Source: Halobacteriales archaeon QH_7_65_31 (lineage in GTDB: Archaea; Halobacteriota; Halobacteria; Halobacteriales; Haloarculaceae). From it: a stretch of DNA of 64,000 nt. The position numbers and the translations under genes are program-made. The stretch is from NCBI GenBank assembly GCA_003021785.1, contig PXQU01000014.1, positions 186,001-250,000 of the forward strand, given 5' to 3'. Positions 51,496-61,480 of the stretch are shown piece after piece; positions within the stretch are counted from its first letter, which is position 1, and each line of letters starts with the position of its first letter. The notes beneath the pieces are model-generated. The model worked only from the letters and a program-made list of their open reading frames with translations, was not told where the DNA came from and ran no database searches.

Positions 51496-51948
51496 CTACA
51501 GCGACTCGATGTCAGCGAGCAGTCGCTCGGCGTGGTCCTCGGGATCGACGCCCTCGTACGCGAGGGCGATCTCGCCGTCGCGGACGACGTACGTGTTCCG
51601 GAACACCCCTTCGACGGTGTTGCCGAAGACGGTCTTCTCGCCGTAGGAGTCGTACCGACTCGCGACGGTTCCGTCCGGATCCGAGAGCAGTTCGACGGTG
51701 AGATCGTACTCGTCACGGAACGCCGCGAGGTCGGCCACGGGGTCGTCGCTGATCCCGAACACGTCGATACCGCGGCTCTCGTACTCCGCCCACGTGTCGC
51801 GAAACGAGCAGGCTTCGGCCGTACAGCCGGGGGTGTCCGCGCGCGGATAGAAGTAGACGACAGCTGTCCCCGCCTCGGGGAGGCTGACGGTGTCGCCGTC
51901 CTGATTCCGAAGTTCGATCTCGGGTGCAGCCTCGCCGGATTCGAGCAT
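51496..51948 (-). CDS. peroxiredoxin, Bcp/PrxQ type with resolving Cys
   Basis: A 150-residue thiol peroxidase. The peroxidatic Cys is in YPRADTPGCTAEACSFRD; the second Cys five residues on is the intramolecular resolving Cys of the PrxQ 2-Cys type. The following KTVFGNTVEGVFRNTYVV block is usual. It reduces hydroperoxides with thioredoxin or a similar donor. ATG 51948 (MLESGEAAPE) is chosen. Compare the second Bcp at 55946, which lacks the resolving Cys. Confidence 0.92.
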   Translation of the reverse strand: MLESGEAAPEIELRNQDGDTVSLPEAGTAVVYFYPRADTPGCTAEACSFRDTWAEYESRGIDVFGISDDPVADLAAFRDEYDLTVELLSDPDGTVASRYDSYGEKTVFGNTVEGVFRNTYVVRDGEIALAYEGVDPEDHAERLLADIESL

Positions 51949-52024
51949 ACACACCCATCGCCCGGCCACCCGAAGAACGCTCCGGGTCGGACACACTTTT
52001 GTTCGTCAGCCGACATAGGGGGGT

Positions 52025-52435
52025 ATGAAGCGGTCTACCGTTGCCGCCATCGCCTTAGTGCTCCTCGTTGCGGCGGTTTCGAGCGCGGCGATCGTCACCT
52101 CGACTGCCGACGAGTATCTCGCCGGACGGGAGCTGTCGGTGGAGCTGAACGGGACCGCAACCGGTGAGACGGTTCGGCTCGATCACGAGGGCGGTGACGC
52201 CCTCAACGCGACTAACACCGGCGCGCTGTGGCTCGTCGTCACCGACGAGTCGGGCGACCGAACGGTCGTCACGAGCCGACGCATCGAGAGCGGCGACGAG
52301 ACGTTCCCGTTCACCGACGGGAGCACGACACGCATCTACGCGCCCGCCGTTGAGTCAGGGATGCGGCTCGAAGTCGTCTGGGTCGGCCCGTCGGCGGAGG
52401 CGGGCGAGCGGACGCTGCTCGACACCGAGCTGTGA
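52025..52435 (+). CDS. exported protein of unknown function
   Basis: A 136-residue protein with an N-terminal hydrophobic segment (STVAAIALVLLVAAVSSAAIV) acting as signal or anchor. The rest is beta-rich and acidic (GETVRLDHEGGDALNATNTGALWLVVTDESGD; AVESGMRLEVVWVGPS), somewhat like the globular part of haloarchaeal pilins, but without the Pilin_N signal. Function unknown. Divergent from the peroxiredoxin gene with a short gap. Confidence 0.7.
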   Translation: MKRSTVAAIALVLLVAAVSSAAIVTSTADEYLAGRELSVELNGTATGETVRLDHEGGDALNATNTGALWLVVTDESGDRTVVTSRRIESGDETFPFTDGSTTRIYAPAVESGMRLEVVWVGPSAEAGERTLLDTEL

Positions 52436-52483
52436 ACGCCGGACGGTGACAACACCTTTCCGCCCCGCTTCAGTTGTACGGCC

Positions 52484-53248
52484 ATGCGACACGACGAGCA
52501 GACGGTGTTCATCACGGGTGCGGGACAGGGGATCGGCGAGGCCGCCGCGATGCGGTTCGCGAACGAGGGGGCCTTCGTCGTCGTCACGGACGTGAACGAC
52601 GAGACCGGCGCGGCGACCGCCGCCGACATCAACGACGAGACGGTCGGCGAGGCCACCTTCACGAGCCTCGACGTGACCGACCGCGACGGCTTCGAGGCCG
52701 CCATCGACACGACGGCCGAGGAGTACGGTCTCGACGTGGTCGTCAACAACGCCGGCGTCGGCCACCCGCCGGCCGACGTCGAGGAGACCGACCGGTCCAC
52801 GCTCGATTTCGTCCTCGACGTGAACGTTCGCGGCGTCTGGAACGGCTGTCACGCCGCCCTCCCGCATCTGAAGTCTCAAGGCTCCGGCAACATCGTCAAC
52901 ATCGGATCGCTGGCCTCCTACTACGGCCTGCCGAAGCAGGGCGTCTATTCGCTCACGAAGGGGGCGGTGTTGAACCTCACGCGGGCGGTCGCCGCCGAGT
53001 CCGGACGGGATGGTGTCCGGTGTAACGCCGTCTGTCCCGCGTTCACGGACACGGACCTCGGTAACAAGTTCTTCGAGTCGCGCGACGACCCAGAACGAGC
53101 GAAGCGGCTGATGCTCCGGCGCTACCCGCTCGGTCGGCTCGGCGAACCCGAGGAGATCGCCGACGCCATCTCCTTTCTCGCCAGCGACGAAGCCTCCTAC
53201 ATCACCGGGGAAGGGCTTCGCGTCGACGGCGGGTTCTCTACGTCCTGA
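52484..53248 (+). CDS. SDR-family oxidoreductase (FabG-like)
   Basis: A 254-residue classical SDR: TVFITGAGQGIGEAAAMRFA, an Asp at the end of strand 2 (VVVTDVNDET; NAD preference), NNAGVGHPP, catalytic Ser in IGSLASYYGLP and Tyr/Lys in YSLTKGAVLNLT, then the C-terminal PEEIADAISFLASDEASYITGEGLRVDGG. Substrate unknown. It precedes mutS by 48 bases on the same strand, probably by chance. Confidence 0.92.
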   Translation: MRHDEQTVFITGAGQGIGEAAAMRFANEGAFVVVTDVNDETGAATAADINDETVGEATFTSLDVTDRDGFEAAIDTTAEEYGLDVVVNNAGVGHPPADVEETDRSTLDFVLDVNVRGVWNGCHAALPHLKSQGSGNIVNIGSLASYYGLPKQGVYSLTKGAVLNLTRAVAAESGRDGVRCNAVCPAFTDTDLGNKFFESRDDPERAKRLMLRRYPLGRLGEPEEIADAISFLASDEASYITGEGLRVDGGFSTS

Positions 53249-53296
53249 CGCGGCCAGATCCACAGCTTCATACCCGTTAGCCCGCCAGAGGAGGGT

Positions 53297-55945
53297 ATGA
53301 CTGCGGACGGGATCGTCGGCGAGTATCTCGATCTGAAAAGCGAGGCCGCTGCCGACGCGTTGGCGATGCAGATGGGCGATTTCTACGAGTTCTTCGGCGA
53401 CGACGCCGAGTTCGTCGGCGAGGAGCTGGACCTGAAGGTGTCGGAACGCTCCTCCGGCGGGGAGTCGTACGCGATGGCCGGCGTTCCGGTCGACGACCTG
53501 ACGCCGTATCTGACGGCGCTCGTCGAGCGTGGCTACCGGGTGGCGGTCGCCGACCAACACGAGACCGAGGACGGTCACGAGCGCCGGATCGACCGCGTCG
53601 TGACGCCCGGCACGCTCGTCGATCCGACCGGTGACGACGCCCGGTATCTCGCGACCGTCGTGCGCGGCGAGCGAGCCGAACTGGGGCTGGCCTTCCTCGA
53701 TATCACGACCGGTCGGTTCCACGTCACGGCCACCGAGGGGGAGGACCGCGAGGCGCGCGCGCTGACGGAGCTGTATCGGTTCACGCCGACAGAGGTGCTT
53801 CCCGGTCCCGAACTGCGTAGCGACGACGGGTTCCTCGACCGCGTACGCGAGCGACTGGACGCGACGCTCACCCTCCACGCGACCGACGACTTCGCGCCCG
53901 GGCGGGCGAGCCACCGGCTGCGCGAGCAGTTCGGCGACGCCGCCGACGCGATCGGACTCGACAGCACGGCGACCACACAGGCGGCAGGTGCGGCGCTCGC
54001 GTACGTCGCGGAGACCGGGACCGGTGTCCTCGCGTCGATCACGCGGCTCCGCACGTACACGCCCGACGACCACGTCACGCTCGACGGGACGACCCAGCGG
54101 AATCTCGAACTGACGGAGCCGATCACCGACCGCGGGGTGTCGCTGTTCGAGACGCTCGATCACACCGAGACGAGCGCCGGCGGGCGTCTCCTGAAGCAGT
54201 GGCTCGGTCGCCCGATCCGTCGCCGCGGCGAGCTGGAAGCGCGCCAGCAGGCCGTCGATGCCCTCGCCGCCGACGCGATGGGCCGCGAGCGACTGCGCGA
54301 CTCGCTGGCCGACGCCTACGATCTGGAACGGCTCGCCTCCCGCGCCGTCTCGGGGAGTCTCGACGCGCCGGCGATGCTCCGAGTGCGTGACACGCTCGCG
54401 CTCCTCCCGGAGCTGGCGGAGACGATCGAATCGAGTCCGCGCCTCGCCGACTCCTCCGTCGCCGACACGCTGGACGCCCTCGACCACGAGGCGGCCCGCA
54501 CACTCCACGACGATCTCGCGGAAGCCATCGCCGACGACCCGCCGTCGACGCTCACCGAGGGCGGGCTGATTCAGCCGGCGTACGACGACGAGCTCGCCGC
54601 ACTCGTCGAGCGGCACGAAGCGGCGCTCGACTGGCTCGACTCGCTGGCGGCCCGCGAACGCGATCGGCACGGACTCTCACACGTCACCGTAGACCGAAAC
54701 AAGACCGACGGCTACTACATTCAGGTGGGGAAATCCAGCGTCGAGGACGTTCCCGAGGGCTACGAGCCGGTGAAGACGCTGAAGAACTCAGAGCGGTTCA
54801 CGACGCCGGAGCTGCGCGAGACCGAGCGCGACGTGATCCAGCTCGAAGAGCAGCGCGGCGAGCTGGAGTACGAGCTGTTTCAGGAGCTGCGCGAGCAGGT
54901 GGCCGCGGCCGCGCCGCTGTGTCAGGCGGTCGGCGAGACGCTCGCCGAACTCGACGTGTACGCGTCACTCGCGACCCACGCCGTCCGGAACGACTGGACT
55001 CGTCCGGAACTCACCGACGACGACGTGCTCTCCGTCGAGGCGGGTCGCCATCCCGTCGTCGAGCAGTCCGTCGAGTTCGTCCCGAACGATCTGCGGCTCG
55101 ACCGCGAGCGTCGGTTCCTGCTCGTCACCGGGCCGAACATGAGCGGGAAATCGACGTATATGCGACAGGCTGGGCTCATCACCCTGCTCGCGCAGATCGG
55201 GAGCTTCGTCCCGGCCGACGCCGCGACCGTCGGACTCGTCGACGGGGTGTTCACGCGCGTCGGCGCGCTCGACGAGCTGGCACAGGGACGCTCGACGTTC
55301 ATGGTAGAGATGCAGGAGCTATCGAACATCCTCCACTCCGCGAGCGACGACTCGCTCGTCATCCTCGACGAGGTCGGGCGGGGGACGGCCACCGACGACG
55401 GCATCTCGATCGCGTGGGCCGCGACGGAGTATCTCTCTGCCGCACAGCCGAACTCCCCGTCGCCGAAGGTGCTGTTCGCGACCCACTACCACCAGCTCAC
55501 GCAGCTGGCCGACCACATCGACGGGGTCGAGAACGTCCACGTCGCGGTCGACGACGAGCGCGAGGACGTGACGTTTCTCCGTCGGGTCGAGCCGGGGGCG
55601 ACCGATCGCTCGTACGGCATCCACGTCGCGGCTCTCGCCGGCGTGCCCGGTCCGGTCGTCTCTCGCGCCCGCGAGGTGCTCGCGCGGCTCCGTGAGGACG
55701 AGGCGATCGACGTGCGTGGCCGCCAGTCCGGCGGCGAGCCGACGCAGGTCACCTTCGATCTCGGGACGGGACAGTTCGACTCGGGCGCTCCCGACGGGCC
55801 GAGCGATGACGACTCACCCGAATCGACCCTCGATTCCGACACTGCGGCAGTGCTCGACGCGCTCCGCTCCGTGGACGTAACGGAGACGTCACCCGTCGAA
55901 CTGCTCGGACAGGTGCAGGAGTGGCAGTCGCGACTGGAAGAGTGA
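53297..55945 (+). CDS. mutS: DNA mismatch repair protein MutS
   Basis: An 882-residue MutS1. The mismatch-reading motif is MQMGDFYEFFGDDAEF (Phe-x-Glu), the ATPase has Walker A LLVTGPNMSGKSTYMRQ, VPADAATVGLVDGVFTRVGALDELAQGRSTFMVEM, Walker B SLVILDEVGRGTATDDG and the ATHYHQLTQL His-motif. Length and domain order are normal for bacterial-type MutS1. It works with MutL, encoded 5.5 kb downstream with the phosphate operon between them. Confidence 0.97.
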   Translation: MTADGIVGEYLDLKSEAAADALAMQMGDFYEFFGDDAEFVGEELDLKVSERSSGGESYAMAGVPVDDLTPYLTALVERGYRVAVADQHETEDGHERRIDRVVTPGTLVDPTGDDARYLATVVRGERAELGLAFLDITTGRFHVTATEGEDREARALTELYRFTPTEVLPGPELRSDDGFLDRVRERLDATLTLHATDDFAPGRASHRLREQFGDAADAIGLDSTATTQAAGAALAYVAETGTGVLASITRLRTYTPDDHVTLDGTTQRNLELTEPITDRGVSLFETLDHTETSAGGRLLKQWLGRPIRRRGELEARQQAVDALAADAMGRERLRDSLADAYDLERLASRAVSGSLDAPAMLRVRDTLALLPELAETIESSPRLADSSVADTLDALDHEAARTLHDDLAEAIADDPPSTLTEGGLIQPAYDDELAALVERHEAALDWLDSLAARERDRHGLSHVTVDRNKTDGYYIQVGKSSVEDVPEGYEPVKTLKNSERFTTPELRETERDVIQLEEQRGELEYELFQELREQVAAAAPLCQAVGETLAELDVYASLATHAVRNDWTRPELTDDDVLSVEAGRHPVVEQSVEFVPNDLRLDRERRFLLVTGPNMSGKSTYMRQAGLITLLAQIGSFVPADAATVGLVDGVFTRVGALDELAQGRSTFMVEMQELSNILHSASDDSLVILDEVGRGTATDDGISIAWAATEYLSAAQPNSPSPKVLFATHYHQLTQLADHIDGVENVHVAVDDEREDVTFLRRVEPGATDRSYGIHVAALAGVPGPVVSRAREVLARLREDEAIDVRGRQSGGEPTQVTFDLGTGQFDSGAPDGPSDDDSPESTLDSDTAAVLDALRSVDVTETSPVELLGQVQEWQSRLEE

Positions 55946-56383
55946 TTAACGCGTGCGCGTCTCGTCGAGCACTTCACGGGCGTGGCCTGTCGGCTCGGCC
56001 ATCTCCGGGTCGTACGTTGCGATCACCTCACCGTCCGCGAGGGCGAACGTCTGCCGATCGGTGTAGCCCTCGGTCGTGTCGAGACCGAACGCCGCCGCGA
56101 CCGTCCCCTCGGGATCGGCGAGCAGTTCGAACTCCAGTCCGTGTTCGTCGGCGAAGTCGGCGTGGCTCTCCCTGTCATCCATCGAGACGCCGTAGACGGT
56201 GATCCCGGCGTCGCGGTACTCGGGGAGTACGTCCTGAAACTCGTTGGCCTCGATGGTACAGCCGCCGGTGAAGTCCTTCGGATAGAAGTAGACGACCGTC
56301 GGCTCCTTGAAGTCGGGTGTGACCGTCTCGCCGTGCTGGTTCGTCGCGCTGATCTCTGGTGCTGGATCGCCTGCGGCGTGCAT
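55946..56383 (-). CDS. peroxiredoxin, Bcp type, 1-Cys form
   Basis: A 145-residue thiol peroxidase: VVYFYPKDFTGGCTIEANEFQDVL holds the peroxidatic Cys, but the position of the resolving Cys is Asn, and no other Cys is present. So it should work by a 1-Cys mechanism with an external thiol. Otherwise like the Bcp at 51496. Convergent with mutS, with no gap, and divergent from the pst operon. Confidence 0.92.
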   Translation of the reverse strand: MHAAGDPAPEISATNQHGETVTPDFKEPTVVYFYPKDFTGGCTIEANEFQDVLPEYRDAGITVYGVSMDDRESHADFADEHGLEFELLADPEGTVAAAFGLDTTEGYTDRQTFALADGEVIATYDPEMAEPTGHAREVLDETRTR

Positions 56384-56529
56384 ATCCGACTGTCGTGCGC
56401 GTACCGCTTACCCGTTGGGATAGAATCTATATACTCGTATGTTTGCGTATATCTACTGACGGCGTATTATGTATTCCACGATACCGGTATTACAAACGAC
56501 TTTACTTCGATACCGAGTGCCCTCCGGTG
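56384..56529 (+). promoter_or_regulatory. pst operon promoter region
   Basis: A 146-base A+T-rich region between the divergent peroxiredoxin gene and pstS. TATA-like elements lie at 56427-56433 (CTATATA) and near 56448 (TATATC), and a TATTATGTATTC stretch at about 56465-56476. The repeated TAT-rich segments may include the phosphate-response site, but I know no exact consensus to match. Confidence 0.45.
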
Positions 56530-57525
56530 ATGGCGAACGACAGGACACGCACCACTGCATCACGGCGGAACTTCCTGACGTCGGCAGGGGCACTCGGCGC
56601 GGTCGGGCTCGCCGGCTGTACGCAGAGCACCGACGAGTCCGGTGACGCAGAGACGCTGTCCGGGACGATCAACATCGCCGGCTCCTCGACGGTGTTTCCG
56701 CTGGCGACGGCGTTCGGCGAGAGCTTCGACGACGACCACCGGGACGTGGACGTCTACGTCCAGTCGACGGGGTCCGGCGGCGGGTTCGCGAACTTCTTCT
56801 GTACCGGCGATACGGACTTCAACAACGCTTCGCGGCCGATCAAAGACGAGGAGGAAGCGCAGTGCGCCTCCAACGATATCGAGCCGATCGAGCTGACGGT
56901 CGCGACGGACGCGCTGACGGTCGTCGTGAACAACGATAACGACTGGGCGACGGAGCTGACCGTCGATCAGCTCGCGGAGATCTGGTCGGCGGAGGCGTCA
57001 CCGACGACGTGGGCGGACGTGAACGGCGACTGGCCCAAGGAGGAGATCAAGCTGTTCGGTCCGAGCGACGCCTCCGGCACGTACGACTACTTCATCGACG
57101 CCGTCCTCGGCGAGGAGGGGCCCGGACACCGACAGGACTACTCCGGAACCGAGCAGGACCGCACCATCATCCAAGGGGTCGAAGGCTCGGAGTACGCGAT
57201 CGGATACATGGGCTTCGCGTACTACACCGAGAACACGGATCGCGTGCAGGCGGTCGCGATCGACGACGGTGACGGTCCCGTCGAGCCGTCACTGGAGACG
57301 GCCCGCTCGGGCGAGTACACGCCGCTCGCGCGGCCGCTTTTCACCTACCCGAAGCTCTCGGCGCTCGGCGAGGAGCATATCGCCGAGTTCGCCCGCTACT
57401 TCATCGAGAACGCGACCGACGAGTCCGTCGTCGCCGACGACGTCGGCTACGTCCCGCTCACCGACGAACAGCAGGCCGAACAGCTGTCGACGCTCGAAGA
57501 CGCGATCGATCGGGCGAACGGCTGA
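56530..57525 (+). CDS. pstS: phosphate ABC transporter substrate-binding lipoprotein
   Basis: A 331-residue PstS. Tat signal MANDRTRTTASRRNFLTSAGALGAVGLAGC with lipobox LAGC; the phosphate-binding domain shows INIAGSSTVFPLATAFGE, QSTGSGGGFANFFCTGDTDFNNASR and LFGPSDASGTYDYFIDAVLGEEG, the known ligand loops. It captures phosphate at the cell surface and delivers it to PstCAB. ATG 56530 is chosen because the in-frame extension to 56359 covers the promoter. Confidence 0.94.
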   Translation: MANDRTRTTASRRNFLTSAGALGAVGLAGCTQSTDESGDAETLSGTINIAGSSTVFPLATAFGESFDDDHRDVDVYVQSTGSGGGFANFFCTGDTDFNNASRPIKDEEEAQCASNDIEPIELTVATDALTVVVNNDNDWATELTVDQLAEIWSAEASPTTWADVNGDWPKEEIKLFGPSDASGTYDYFIDAVLGEEGPGHRQDYSGTEQDRTIIQGVEGSEYAIGYMGFAYYTENTDRVQAVAIDDGDGPVEPSLETARSGEYTPLARPLFTYPKLSALGEEHIAEFARYFIENATDESVVADDVGYVPLTDEQQAEQLSTLEDAIDRANG

Positions 57526-57578
57526 GACGGCGAACCAAGAGCTTTTTCGCGCATGACTGACGAACACTATATAGACAG

Positions 57579-58538
57579 ATGAGCACGGACGATATCGAAG
57601 CAGATCTGACCCGCAACACCGAGAACGCTCCGTCAGAGCTGCTGGCGCGGCTGTTCTTCTTCGTCTGTGCGGTCCTCTCCGTCGTCACCACCGCCAGCAT
57701 CATCGTGCTGCTCGTCAGCGAGGCGGCGAAGTTCTTCTCGGTGACGGCGCCGCTCGTCGGCTTCGCCGGCGAGACCGTCTCCGTCGTCGAGTTCCTGACC
57801 GGGACGACGTGGCAGGTCAACAGCGGCGAGTTCGGCGTCCTCGCGCTCGTCTCCGCGACCCTGCTCATCACTGTCGGGGCCGCTATCGTCTCGGTTCCCC
57901 TCGGCGTCGCGACGGCGATCTACCTCAGCGAGTACGCAAGCCGGCGTGCCCGCCGGATACTCAAGCCCGCACTCGAGATCCTCGCCGGCATTCCGACGGT
58001 CGTCTACGGCTTCTTCGCGCTGTTGTACATCACGCCGGTCATCCAGCTGGTGTTTCCAGACACGGGGACGTTCAACCTCGCCAGCGCGAGCATCGTCGTC
58101 GGCATCATGATCATCCCGATGGTCGCGTCGATCAGCGAGGACGCGATGTCCGCGGTTCCCGAGGAGCTTCGACAGGCCGGCTACGGGATGGGGGCGACGA
58201 AGTTCGACGTGTCGACCGGCGTCGTCGTGCCGGCCGCGCTGTCGGGAATCTTCTCGTCGTTCATCCTCGCGCTCTCGCGTGCGATCGGCGAGACGATGGC
58301 GGTCACGGTCGCAGCCGGCTCGCAGGCGGCGTTTCTCCAGCCGTGGAACCCTGCGTCGTATCTGGAGGGCGCGCTCCCGATGACCGCGGCCATGATACAG
58401 CTCCTGCTCAGCGATATCACCGGCGGCGGACTCGGCTACCGGAGCCTCTTCGCGGTCGGACTCACGCTGTTCGCGCTCACCCTCAGTATGAACATCGTCA
58501 GTGATCTCATCGCACAGCGATACCGGGAGGAGTACTGA
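57579..58538 (+). CDS. pstC: phosphate ABC transporter permease PstC
   Basis: A 319-residue membrane protein with about six helices. The permease EAA-type loop is EELRQAGYGMGATKFDVSTGVVVPAALSGIFSSFILALSRAIGETMAVTVAAGS, containing the conserved Gly and the Arg/Glu of ARAIGET. It forms the channel with PstA. It lies 53 bases after pstS; TTTTT near 57542 may weakly attenuate the transcript between them. Confidence 0.94.
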   Translation: MSTDDIEADLTRNTENAPSELLARLFFFVCAVLSVVTTASIIVLLVSEAAKFFSVTAPLVGFAGETVSVVEFLTGTTWQVNSGEFGVLALVSATLLITVGAAIVSVPLGVATAIYLSEYASRRARRILKPALEILAGIPTVVYGFFALLYITPVIQLVFPDTGTFNLASASIVVGIMIIPMVASISEDAMSAVPEELRQAGYGMGATKFDVSTGVVVPAALSGIFSSFILALSRAIGETMAVTVAAGSQAAFLQPWNPASYLEGALPMTAAMIQLLLSDITGGGLGYRSLFAVGLTLFALTLSMNIVSDLIAQRYREEY

Positions 58539-58539
58539 C

Positions 58540-60183
58540 GTGGCGACCGATAGCCGCGTCATCGACGGGTTCGGACAGGTCAGCCAGACCGCCGGGACGG
58601 TGTTCCGGTATCTGCTCCTGTTCGCGACGCTCGCCGGACTGATCGCGCTGACGGTTCTTCTGTTGTTCGTTGCGAACGACGCCATCCAGCCGCTGACGGC
58701 CGACCCCGGCTGGCATCTGGTGTTTCTGTTGACGCTCGTGGTTCCGACGCTTTCGACGGTCGGCTACCTGCTTGCTCGGGCCCGCGCCGCCCTCTCGGTC
58801 GGTGTCGCGGCTCTCGGTCTCGTCGTCGTTTCGACCATGTTCGCCGGCGGGATCGCGATGATACTGGTCGATATCATCCCGCCGATCACGTGGGCCGGCT
58901 ACGTACTCACGTTCGCGGTTCCGACGGTCGCGCTCCTCGCGGCTCGCCGCGCCGTCGATCTCCCGCTCCTCGCGTGGCTCCCGGTCGCGGCGGTCGTATA
59001 CTACGCGTCCCTGCTCGGGATCCCGGGCCCGCTCGGTAGTGTCGTCGGACTTGAGCAGACGGTCCCGAGCGTCGCCGCGCTGTTCTCGTCGCTGTCGGTT
59101 CTCCCGGCCGACTGGCTACTGCTCGTCGTGACGTTCACACTCCCGGTCGCGGCCGCGGTCGGGAGTTACGTCCGCCCGGCCGGCGACCGGGTCGCGGCCG
59201 CGGTCGGCGTCGGTGGCGTCGCGGTCGCGTCTGCCGCGGCGCTGTCGAGTTCGACGGTCGGTCTCACACCGGTCCCCGCGACGACGCTCGCGACGCTCGT
59301 GGTCGTGCCGACGAGCGGCTACGTCTGTCGGACTGTGCTTTCGCGCCCGCGCGACCGAATCGGGCTCGCTCTGCCGGCGGTCGTGGTCGGCGGATCGCTG
59401 CTCGGTGCTGTGCTCGTCCGGGCGTTCGAGTTCGCCGGCCCGCAGTCGTGGGTCGACTGGCAGTTCCTCACCAGCGCACATAGTCGGGCCGCGATCGACG
59501 CCGGTCTCTACCCCGCGATTGGCGGGTCGATCCTCCTGATGGTCACCGTCGCGCTCTTCTCGTTCCCGCTTGGCGTCGGCGCGGCGGTCTATCTCGAAGA
59601 GTACGCGCCGAACAGCCGTCTCGCCCGCCTCATCGACGTGAACATCTCGAATCTCGCGGGCGTCCCGTCGGTCGTCTACGGCCTGCTCGGACTCGGCGTG
59701 TTCGTTCGTTACTTCGATCAGCCCAGCGGGACGGTGCTCGTCGGCGGTGCGACCCTCGCGCTGCTGATCCTCCCCATCGTCATCATCTCCTCGCGGGAGG
59801 CCCTCCGCTCGGTTCCGGACGACATGCGGCGGGCCTCCTACGGGATGGGCGCGACCCGGTGGCAGACGGTGAAGAACGTCGTTCTCCCGCGCTCGTTCTC
59901 GGGGATCCTCACCGGAACCATCCTCGCGTTGGGTCGCGCGATCGGCGAGACGGCGCCGCTCATCATGATCGGTGCGCCCGACGTGCTGTTCTCGCTCCCG
60001 ACGGAGTTCTCCGCGAAGGTGTCGGCGATGCCGCTTCAGGTGTTCGCGTGGGCGAGTCTCTACGCGACACCGGAGTTCTACCAGCGGGCCGTTCCGGCGG
60101 GGGTGGTCGTGCTCGTGAGCGTCCTGCTCGCGATGAACTCCGTGGCGATCGTGCTGCGAAACCGCTATCAGAATGAGCAATAA
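58540..60183 (+). CDS. pstA: phosphate ABC transporter permease PstA, with N-terminal extension
   Basis: A 547-residue permease, about twice the bacterial length. The C-terminal 270 residues are the PstA core ([60 protein letters not shown]). The first 270 residues add several extra hydrophobic helices of unknown role, a pattern known in haloarchaeal PstA. The GTG start at 58540 is just after the pstC stop and gives [13 protein letters not shown]. pstB starts 11 bases inside its end. Confidence 0.92.
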   Translation: MATDSRVIDGFGQVSQTAGTVFRYLLLFATLAGLIALTVLLLFVANDAIQPLTADPGWHLVFLLTLVVPTLSTVGYLLARARAALSVGVAALGLVVVSTMFAGGIAMILVDIIPPITWAGYVLTFAVPTVALLAARRAVDLPLLAWLPVAAVVYYASLLGIPGPLGSVVGLEQTVPSVAALFSSLSVLPADWLLLVVTFTLPVAAAVGSYVRPAGDRVAAAVGVGGVAVASAAALSSSTVGLTPVPATTLATLVVVPTSGYVCRTVLSRPRDRIGLALPAVVVGGSLLGAVLVRAFEFAGPQSWVDWQFLTSAHSRAAIDAGLYPAIGGSILLMVTVALFSFPLGVGAAVYLEEYAPNSRLARLIDVNISNLAGVPSVVYGLLGLGVFVRYFDQPSGTVLVGGATLALLILPIVIISSREALRSVPDDMRRASYGMGATRWQTVKNVVLPRSFSGILTGTILALGRAIGETAPLIMIGAPDVLFSLPTEFSAKVSAMPLQVFAWASLYATPEFYQRAVPAGVVVLVSVLLAMNSVAIVLRNRYQNEQ

Positions 60184-61045
60184 GAACACAGCAATGGACC
60201 AGAGCACCGACGAGTCGCCGGACCCGATCGACGAGTCCGTCATCGAAACGAACGTCGCGGACGCCGCCACCAGCGACACCGCTCGCGGCCCGGCCGACAC
60301 CATCGTCGAGGCGCGCAACGTCGACGTGTTCTACGACGACGTACAGGCGCTCGACGACATCTCGATGTCGATTCCCGAACAGCGGGTCACCGCGATGGTC
60401 GGTCCCTCCGGCTGCGGGAAGTCCACGTTCCTCCGGTGTATCAACCGGATGAACGACCGCATCGACGCCGCCCGCGTCGAGGGGGAACTCCGGCTCCGCG
60501 AGAAGAACGTCTACGACGACGACGTGGACCCCGTCGCGCTCCGTCGCCGCGTCGGCATGGTGTTCCAGACGCCGAACCCGTTCCCGAAGTCCATCTACGA
60601 CAACGTCGCGTACGGGCTCGAAATTCAGGGTATCGACGGAGATTACGACCAGCTGGTCGAGGAGTCGCTCCGTCGCGCAGCGCTGTGGGACGAGGTGAGC
60701 GATCAGCTCCACGAGTCGGGTCTCGATCTGTCGGGCGGCCAGCAACAGCGGCTCTGTATCGCCCGCGCCATCGCCCCCGATCCCGAGATCGTCCTGATGG
60801 ACGAGCCGGCCTCCGCGCTCGACCCCGTCGCCACCTCGAAGATCGAGGACCTCATCACCGATCTGGCCGAGGAGTACACCGTCATCATCGTCACGCACAA
60901 TATGCAGCAGGCCGCCCGGATCTCGGACAAGACGGCCGTCTTCCTGACCGGCGGTGAGCTCGTCGAGTTCGGCGACACCGAGCAGGTGTTCCAGAACCCC
61001 GGCTCCGACCGCGTCGAGGATTACATCACCGGGAAGTTCGGCTAA
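60173..61045 (+). CDS. pstB: phosphate ABC transporter ATP-binding protein PstB
   Basis: A 290-residue ATPase. Walker [23 protein letters not shown]-loop [20 protein letters not shown] (PstB-specific), signature [16 protein letters not shown], Walker [18 protein letters not shown]-loop [13 protein letters not shown]. It powers phosphate import. The first 45 residues are an acidic extension; MDQSTDES at 60194 is another possible start. Overlaps pstA by 11 bases. Confidence 0.95.
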   Translation: MSNKNTAMDQSTDESPDPIDESVIETNVADAATSDTARGPADTIVEARNVDVFYDDVQALDDISMSIPEQRVTAMVGPSGCGKSTFLRCINRMNDRIDAARVEGELRLREKNVYDDDVDPVALRRRVGMVFQTPNPFPKSIYDNVAYGLEIQGIDGDYDQLVEESLRRAALWDEVSDQLHESGLDLSGGQQQRLCIARAIAPDPEIVLMDEPASALDPVATSKIEDLITDLAEEYTVIIVTHNMQQAARISDKTAVFLTGGELVEFGDTEQVFQNPGSDRVEDYITGKFG

Positions 61046-61047
61046 TC

Positions 61048-61332
61048 ATGACGGAGGAACGCGACCCCGAGGCGACCCTCGACGAGTGGAAAGCGTCGAT
61101 GCGGGAAGCCCACGAGACCGAAATCCGAAACCCCGATCCCGAGGACGATCATCGCATCGAGTCGGTCGTGCAGGCGAGCGTCCGGATCGGGTTCGACTAC
61201 GCCGACGGCGAGCTCGTGGAGTCGGATCGCGAGCATATCGATCCGCCGGAACCGGAGCTGTTCTCCTGTGTCTGTGGCGTTCGCGGGATGACGCGGGCCG
61301 AGGCGACGACGCATCTGGCGGCGGCGCGGTAG
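61048..61332 (+). CDS. small protein with C-terminal CxC...H motif
   Basis: A 94-residue acidic protein starting MTEERDPEATLDEWKASMRE, with PPEPELFSCVCGVRGMTRAEATTHLAAAR at the end, where CVC and a His could bind zinc. It begins two bases after the pstB stop, so it is the last gene of the pst operon. No PhoU is present in that position. Function unknown; a phosphate-regulation role is only inferred from position. Confidence 0.7.
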   Translation: MTEERDPEATLDEWKASMREAHETEIRNPDPEDDHRIESVVQASVRIGFDYADGELVESDREHIDPPEPELFSCVCGVRGMTRAEATTHLAAAR

Positions 61333-61480
61333 CTACTCATCTGACGGCGATGCGGTAGCCTGCCACGCGCGAGCACAGCCCTCTGAGAGAGACAGACTGC
61401 TCGGTGTGTCAGAACAAGTAACCCCGCGTATCATCGTCGCGGGCCGCGGGATTGATACGCCCGCGCCGCGCCAACCCGGT

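Noticed and set aside
52355-54670. Very long (771-codon) open frame on the minus strand across mutS
   Set aside because: It is fully antisense to a clear MutS gene. Such long shadow frames are common in high-G+C coding DNA, and its translation has no recognisable domain.
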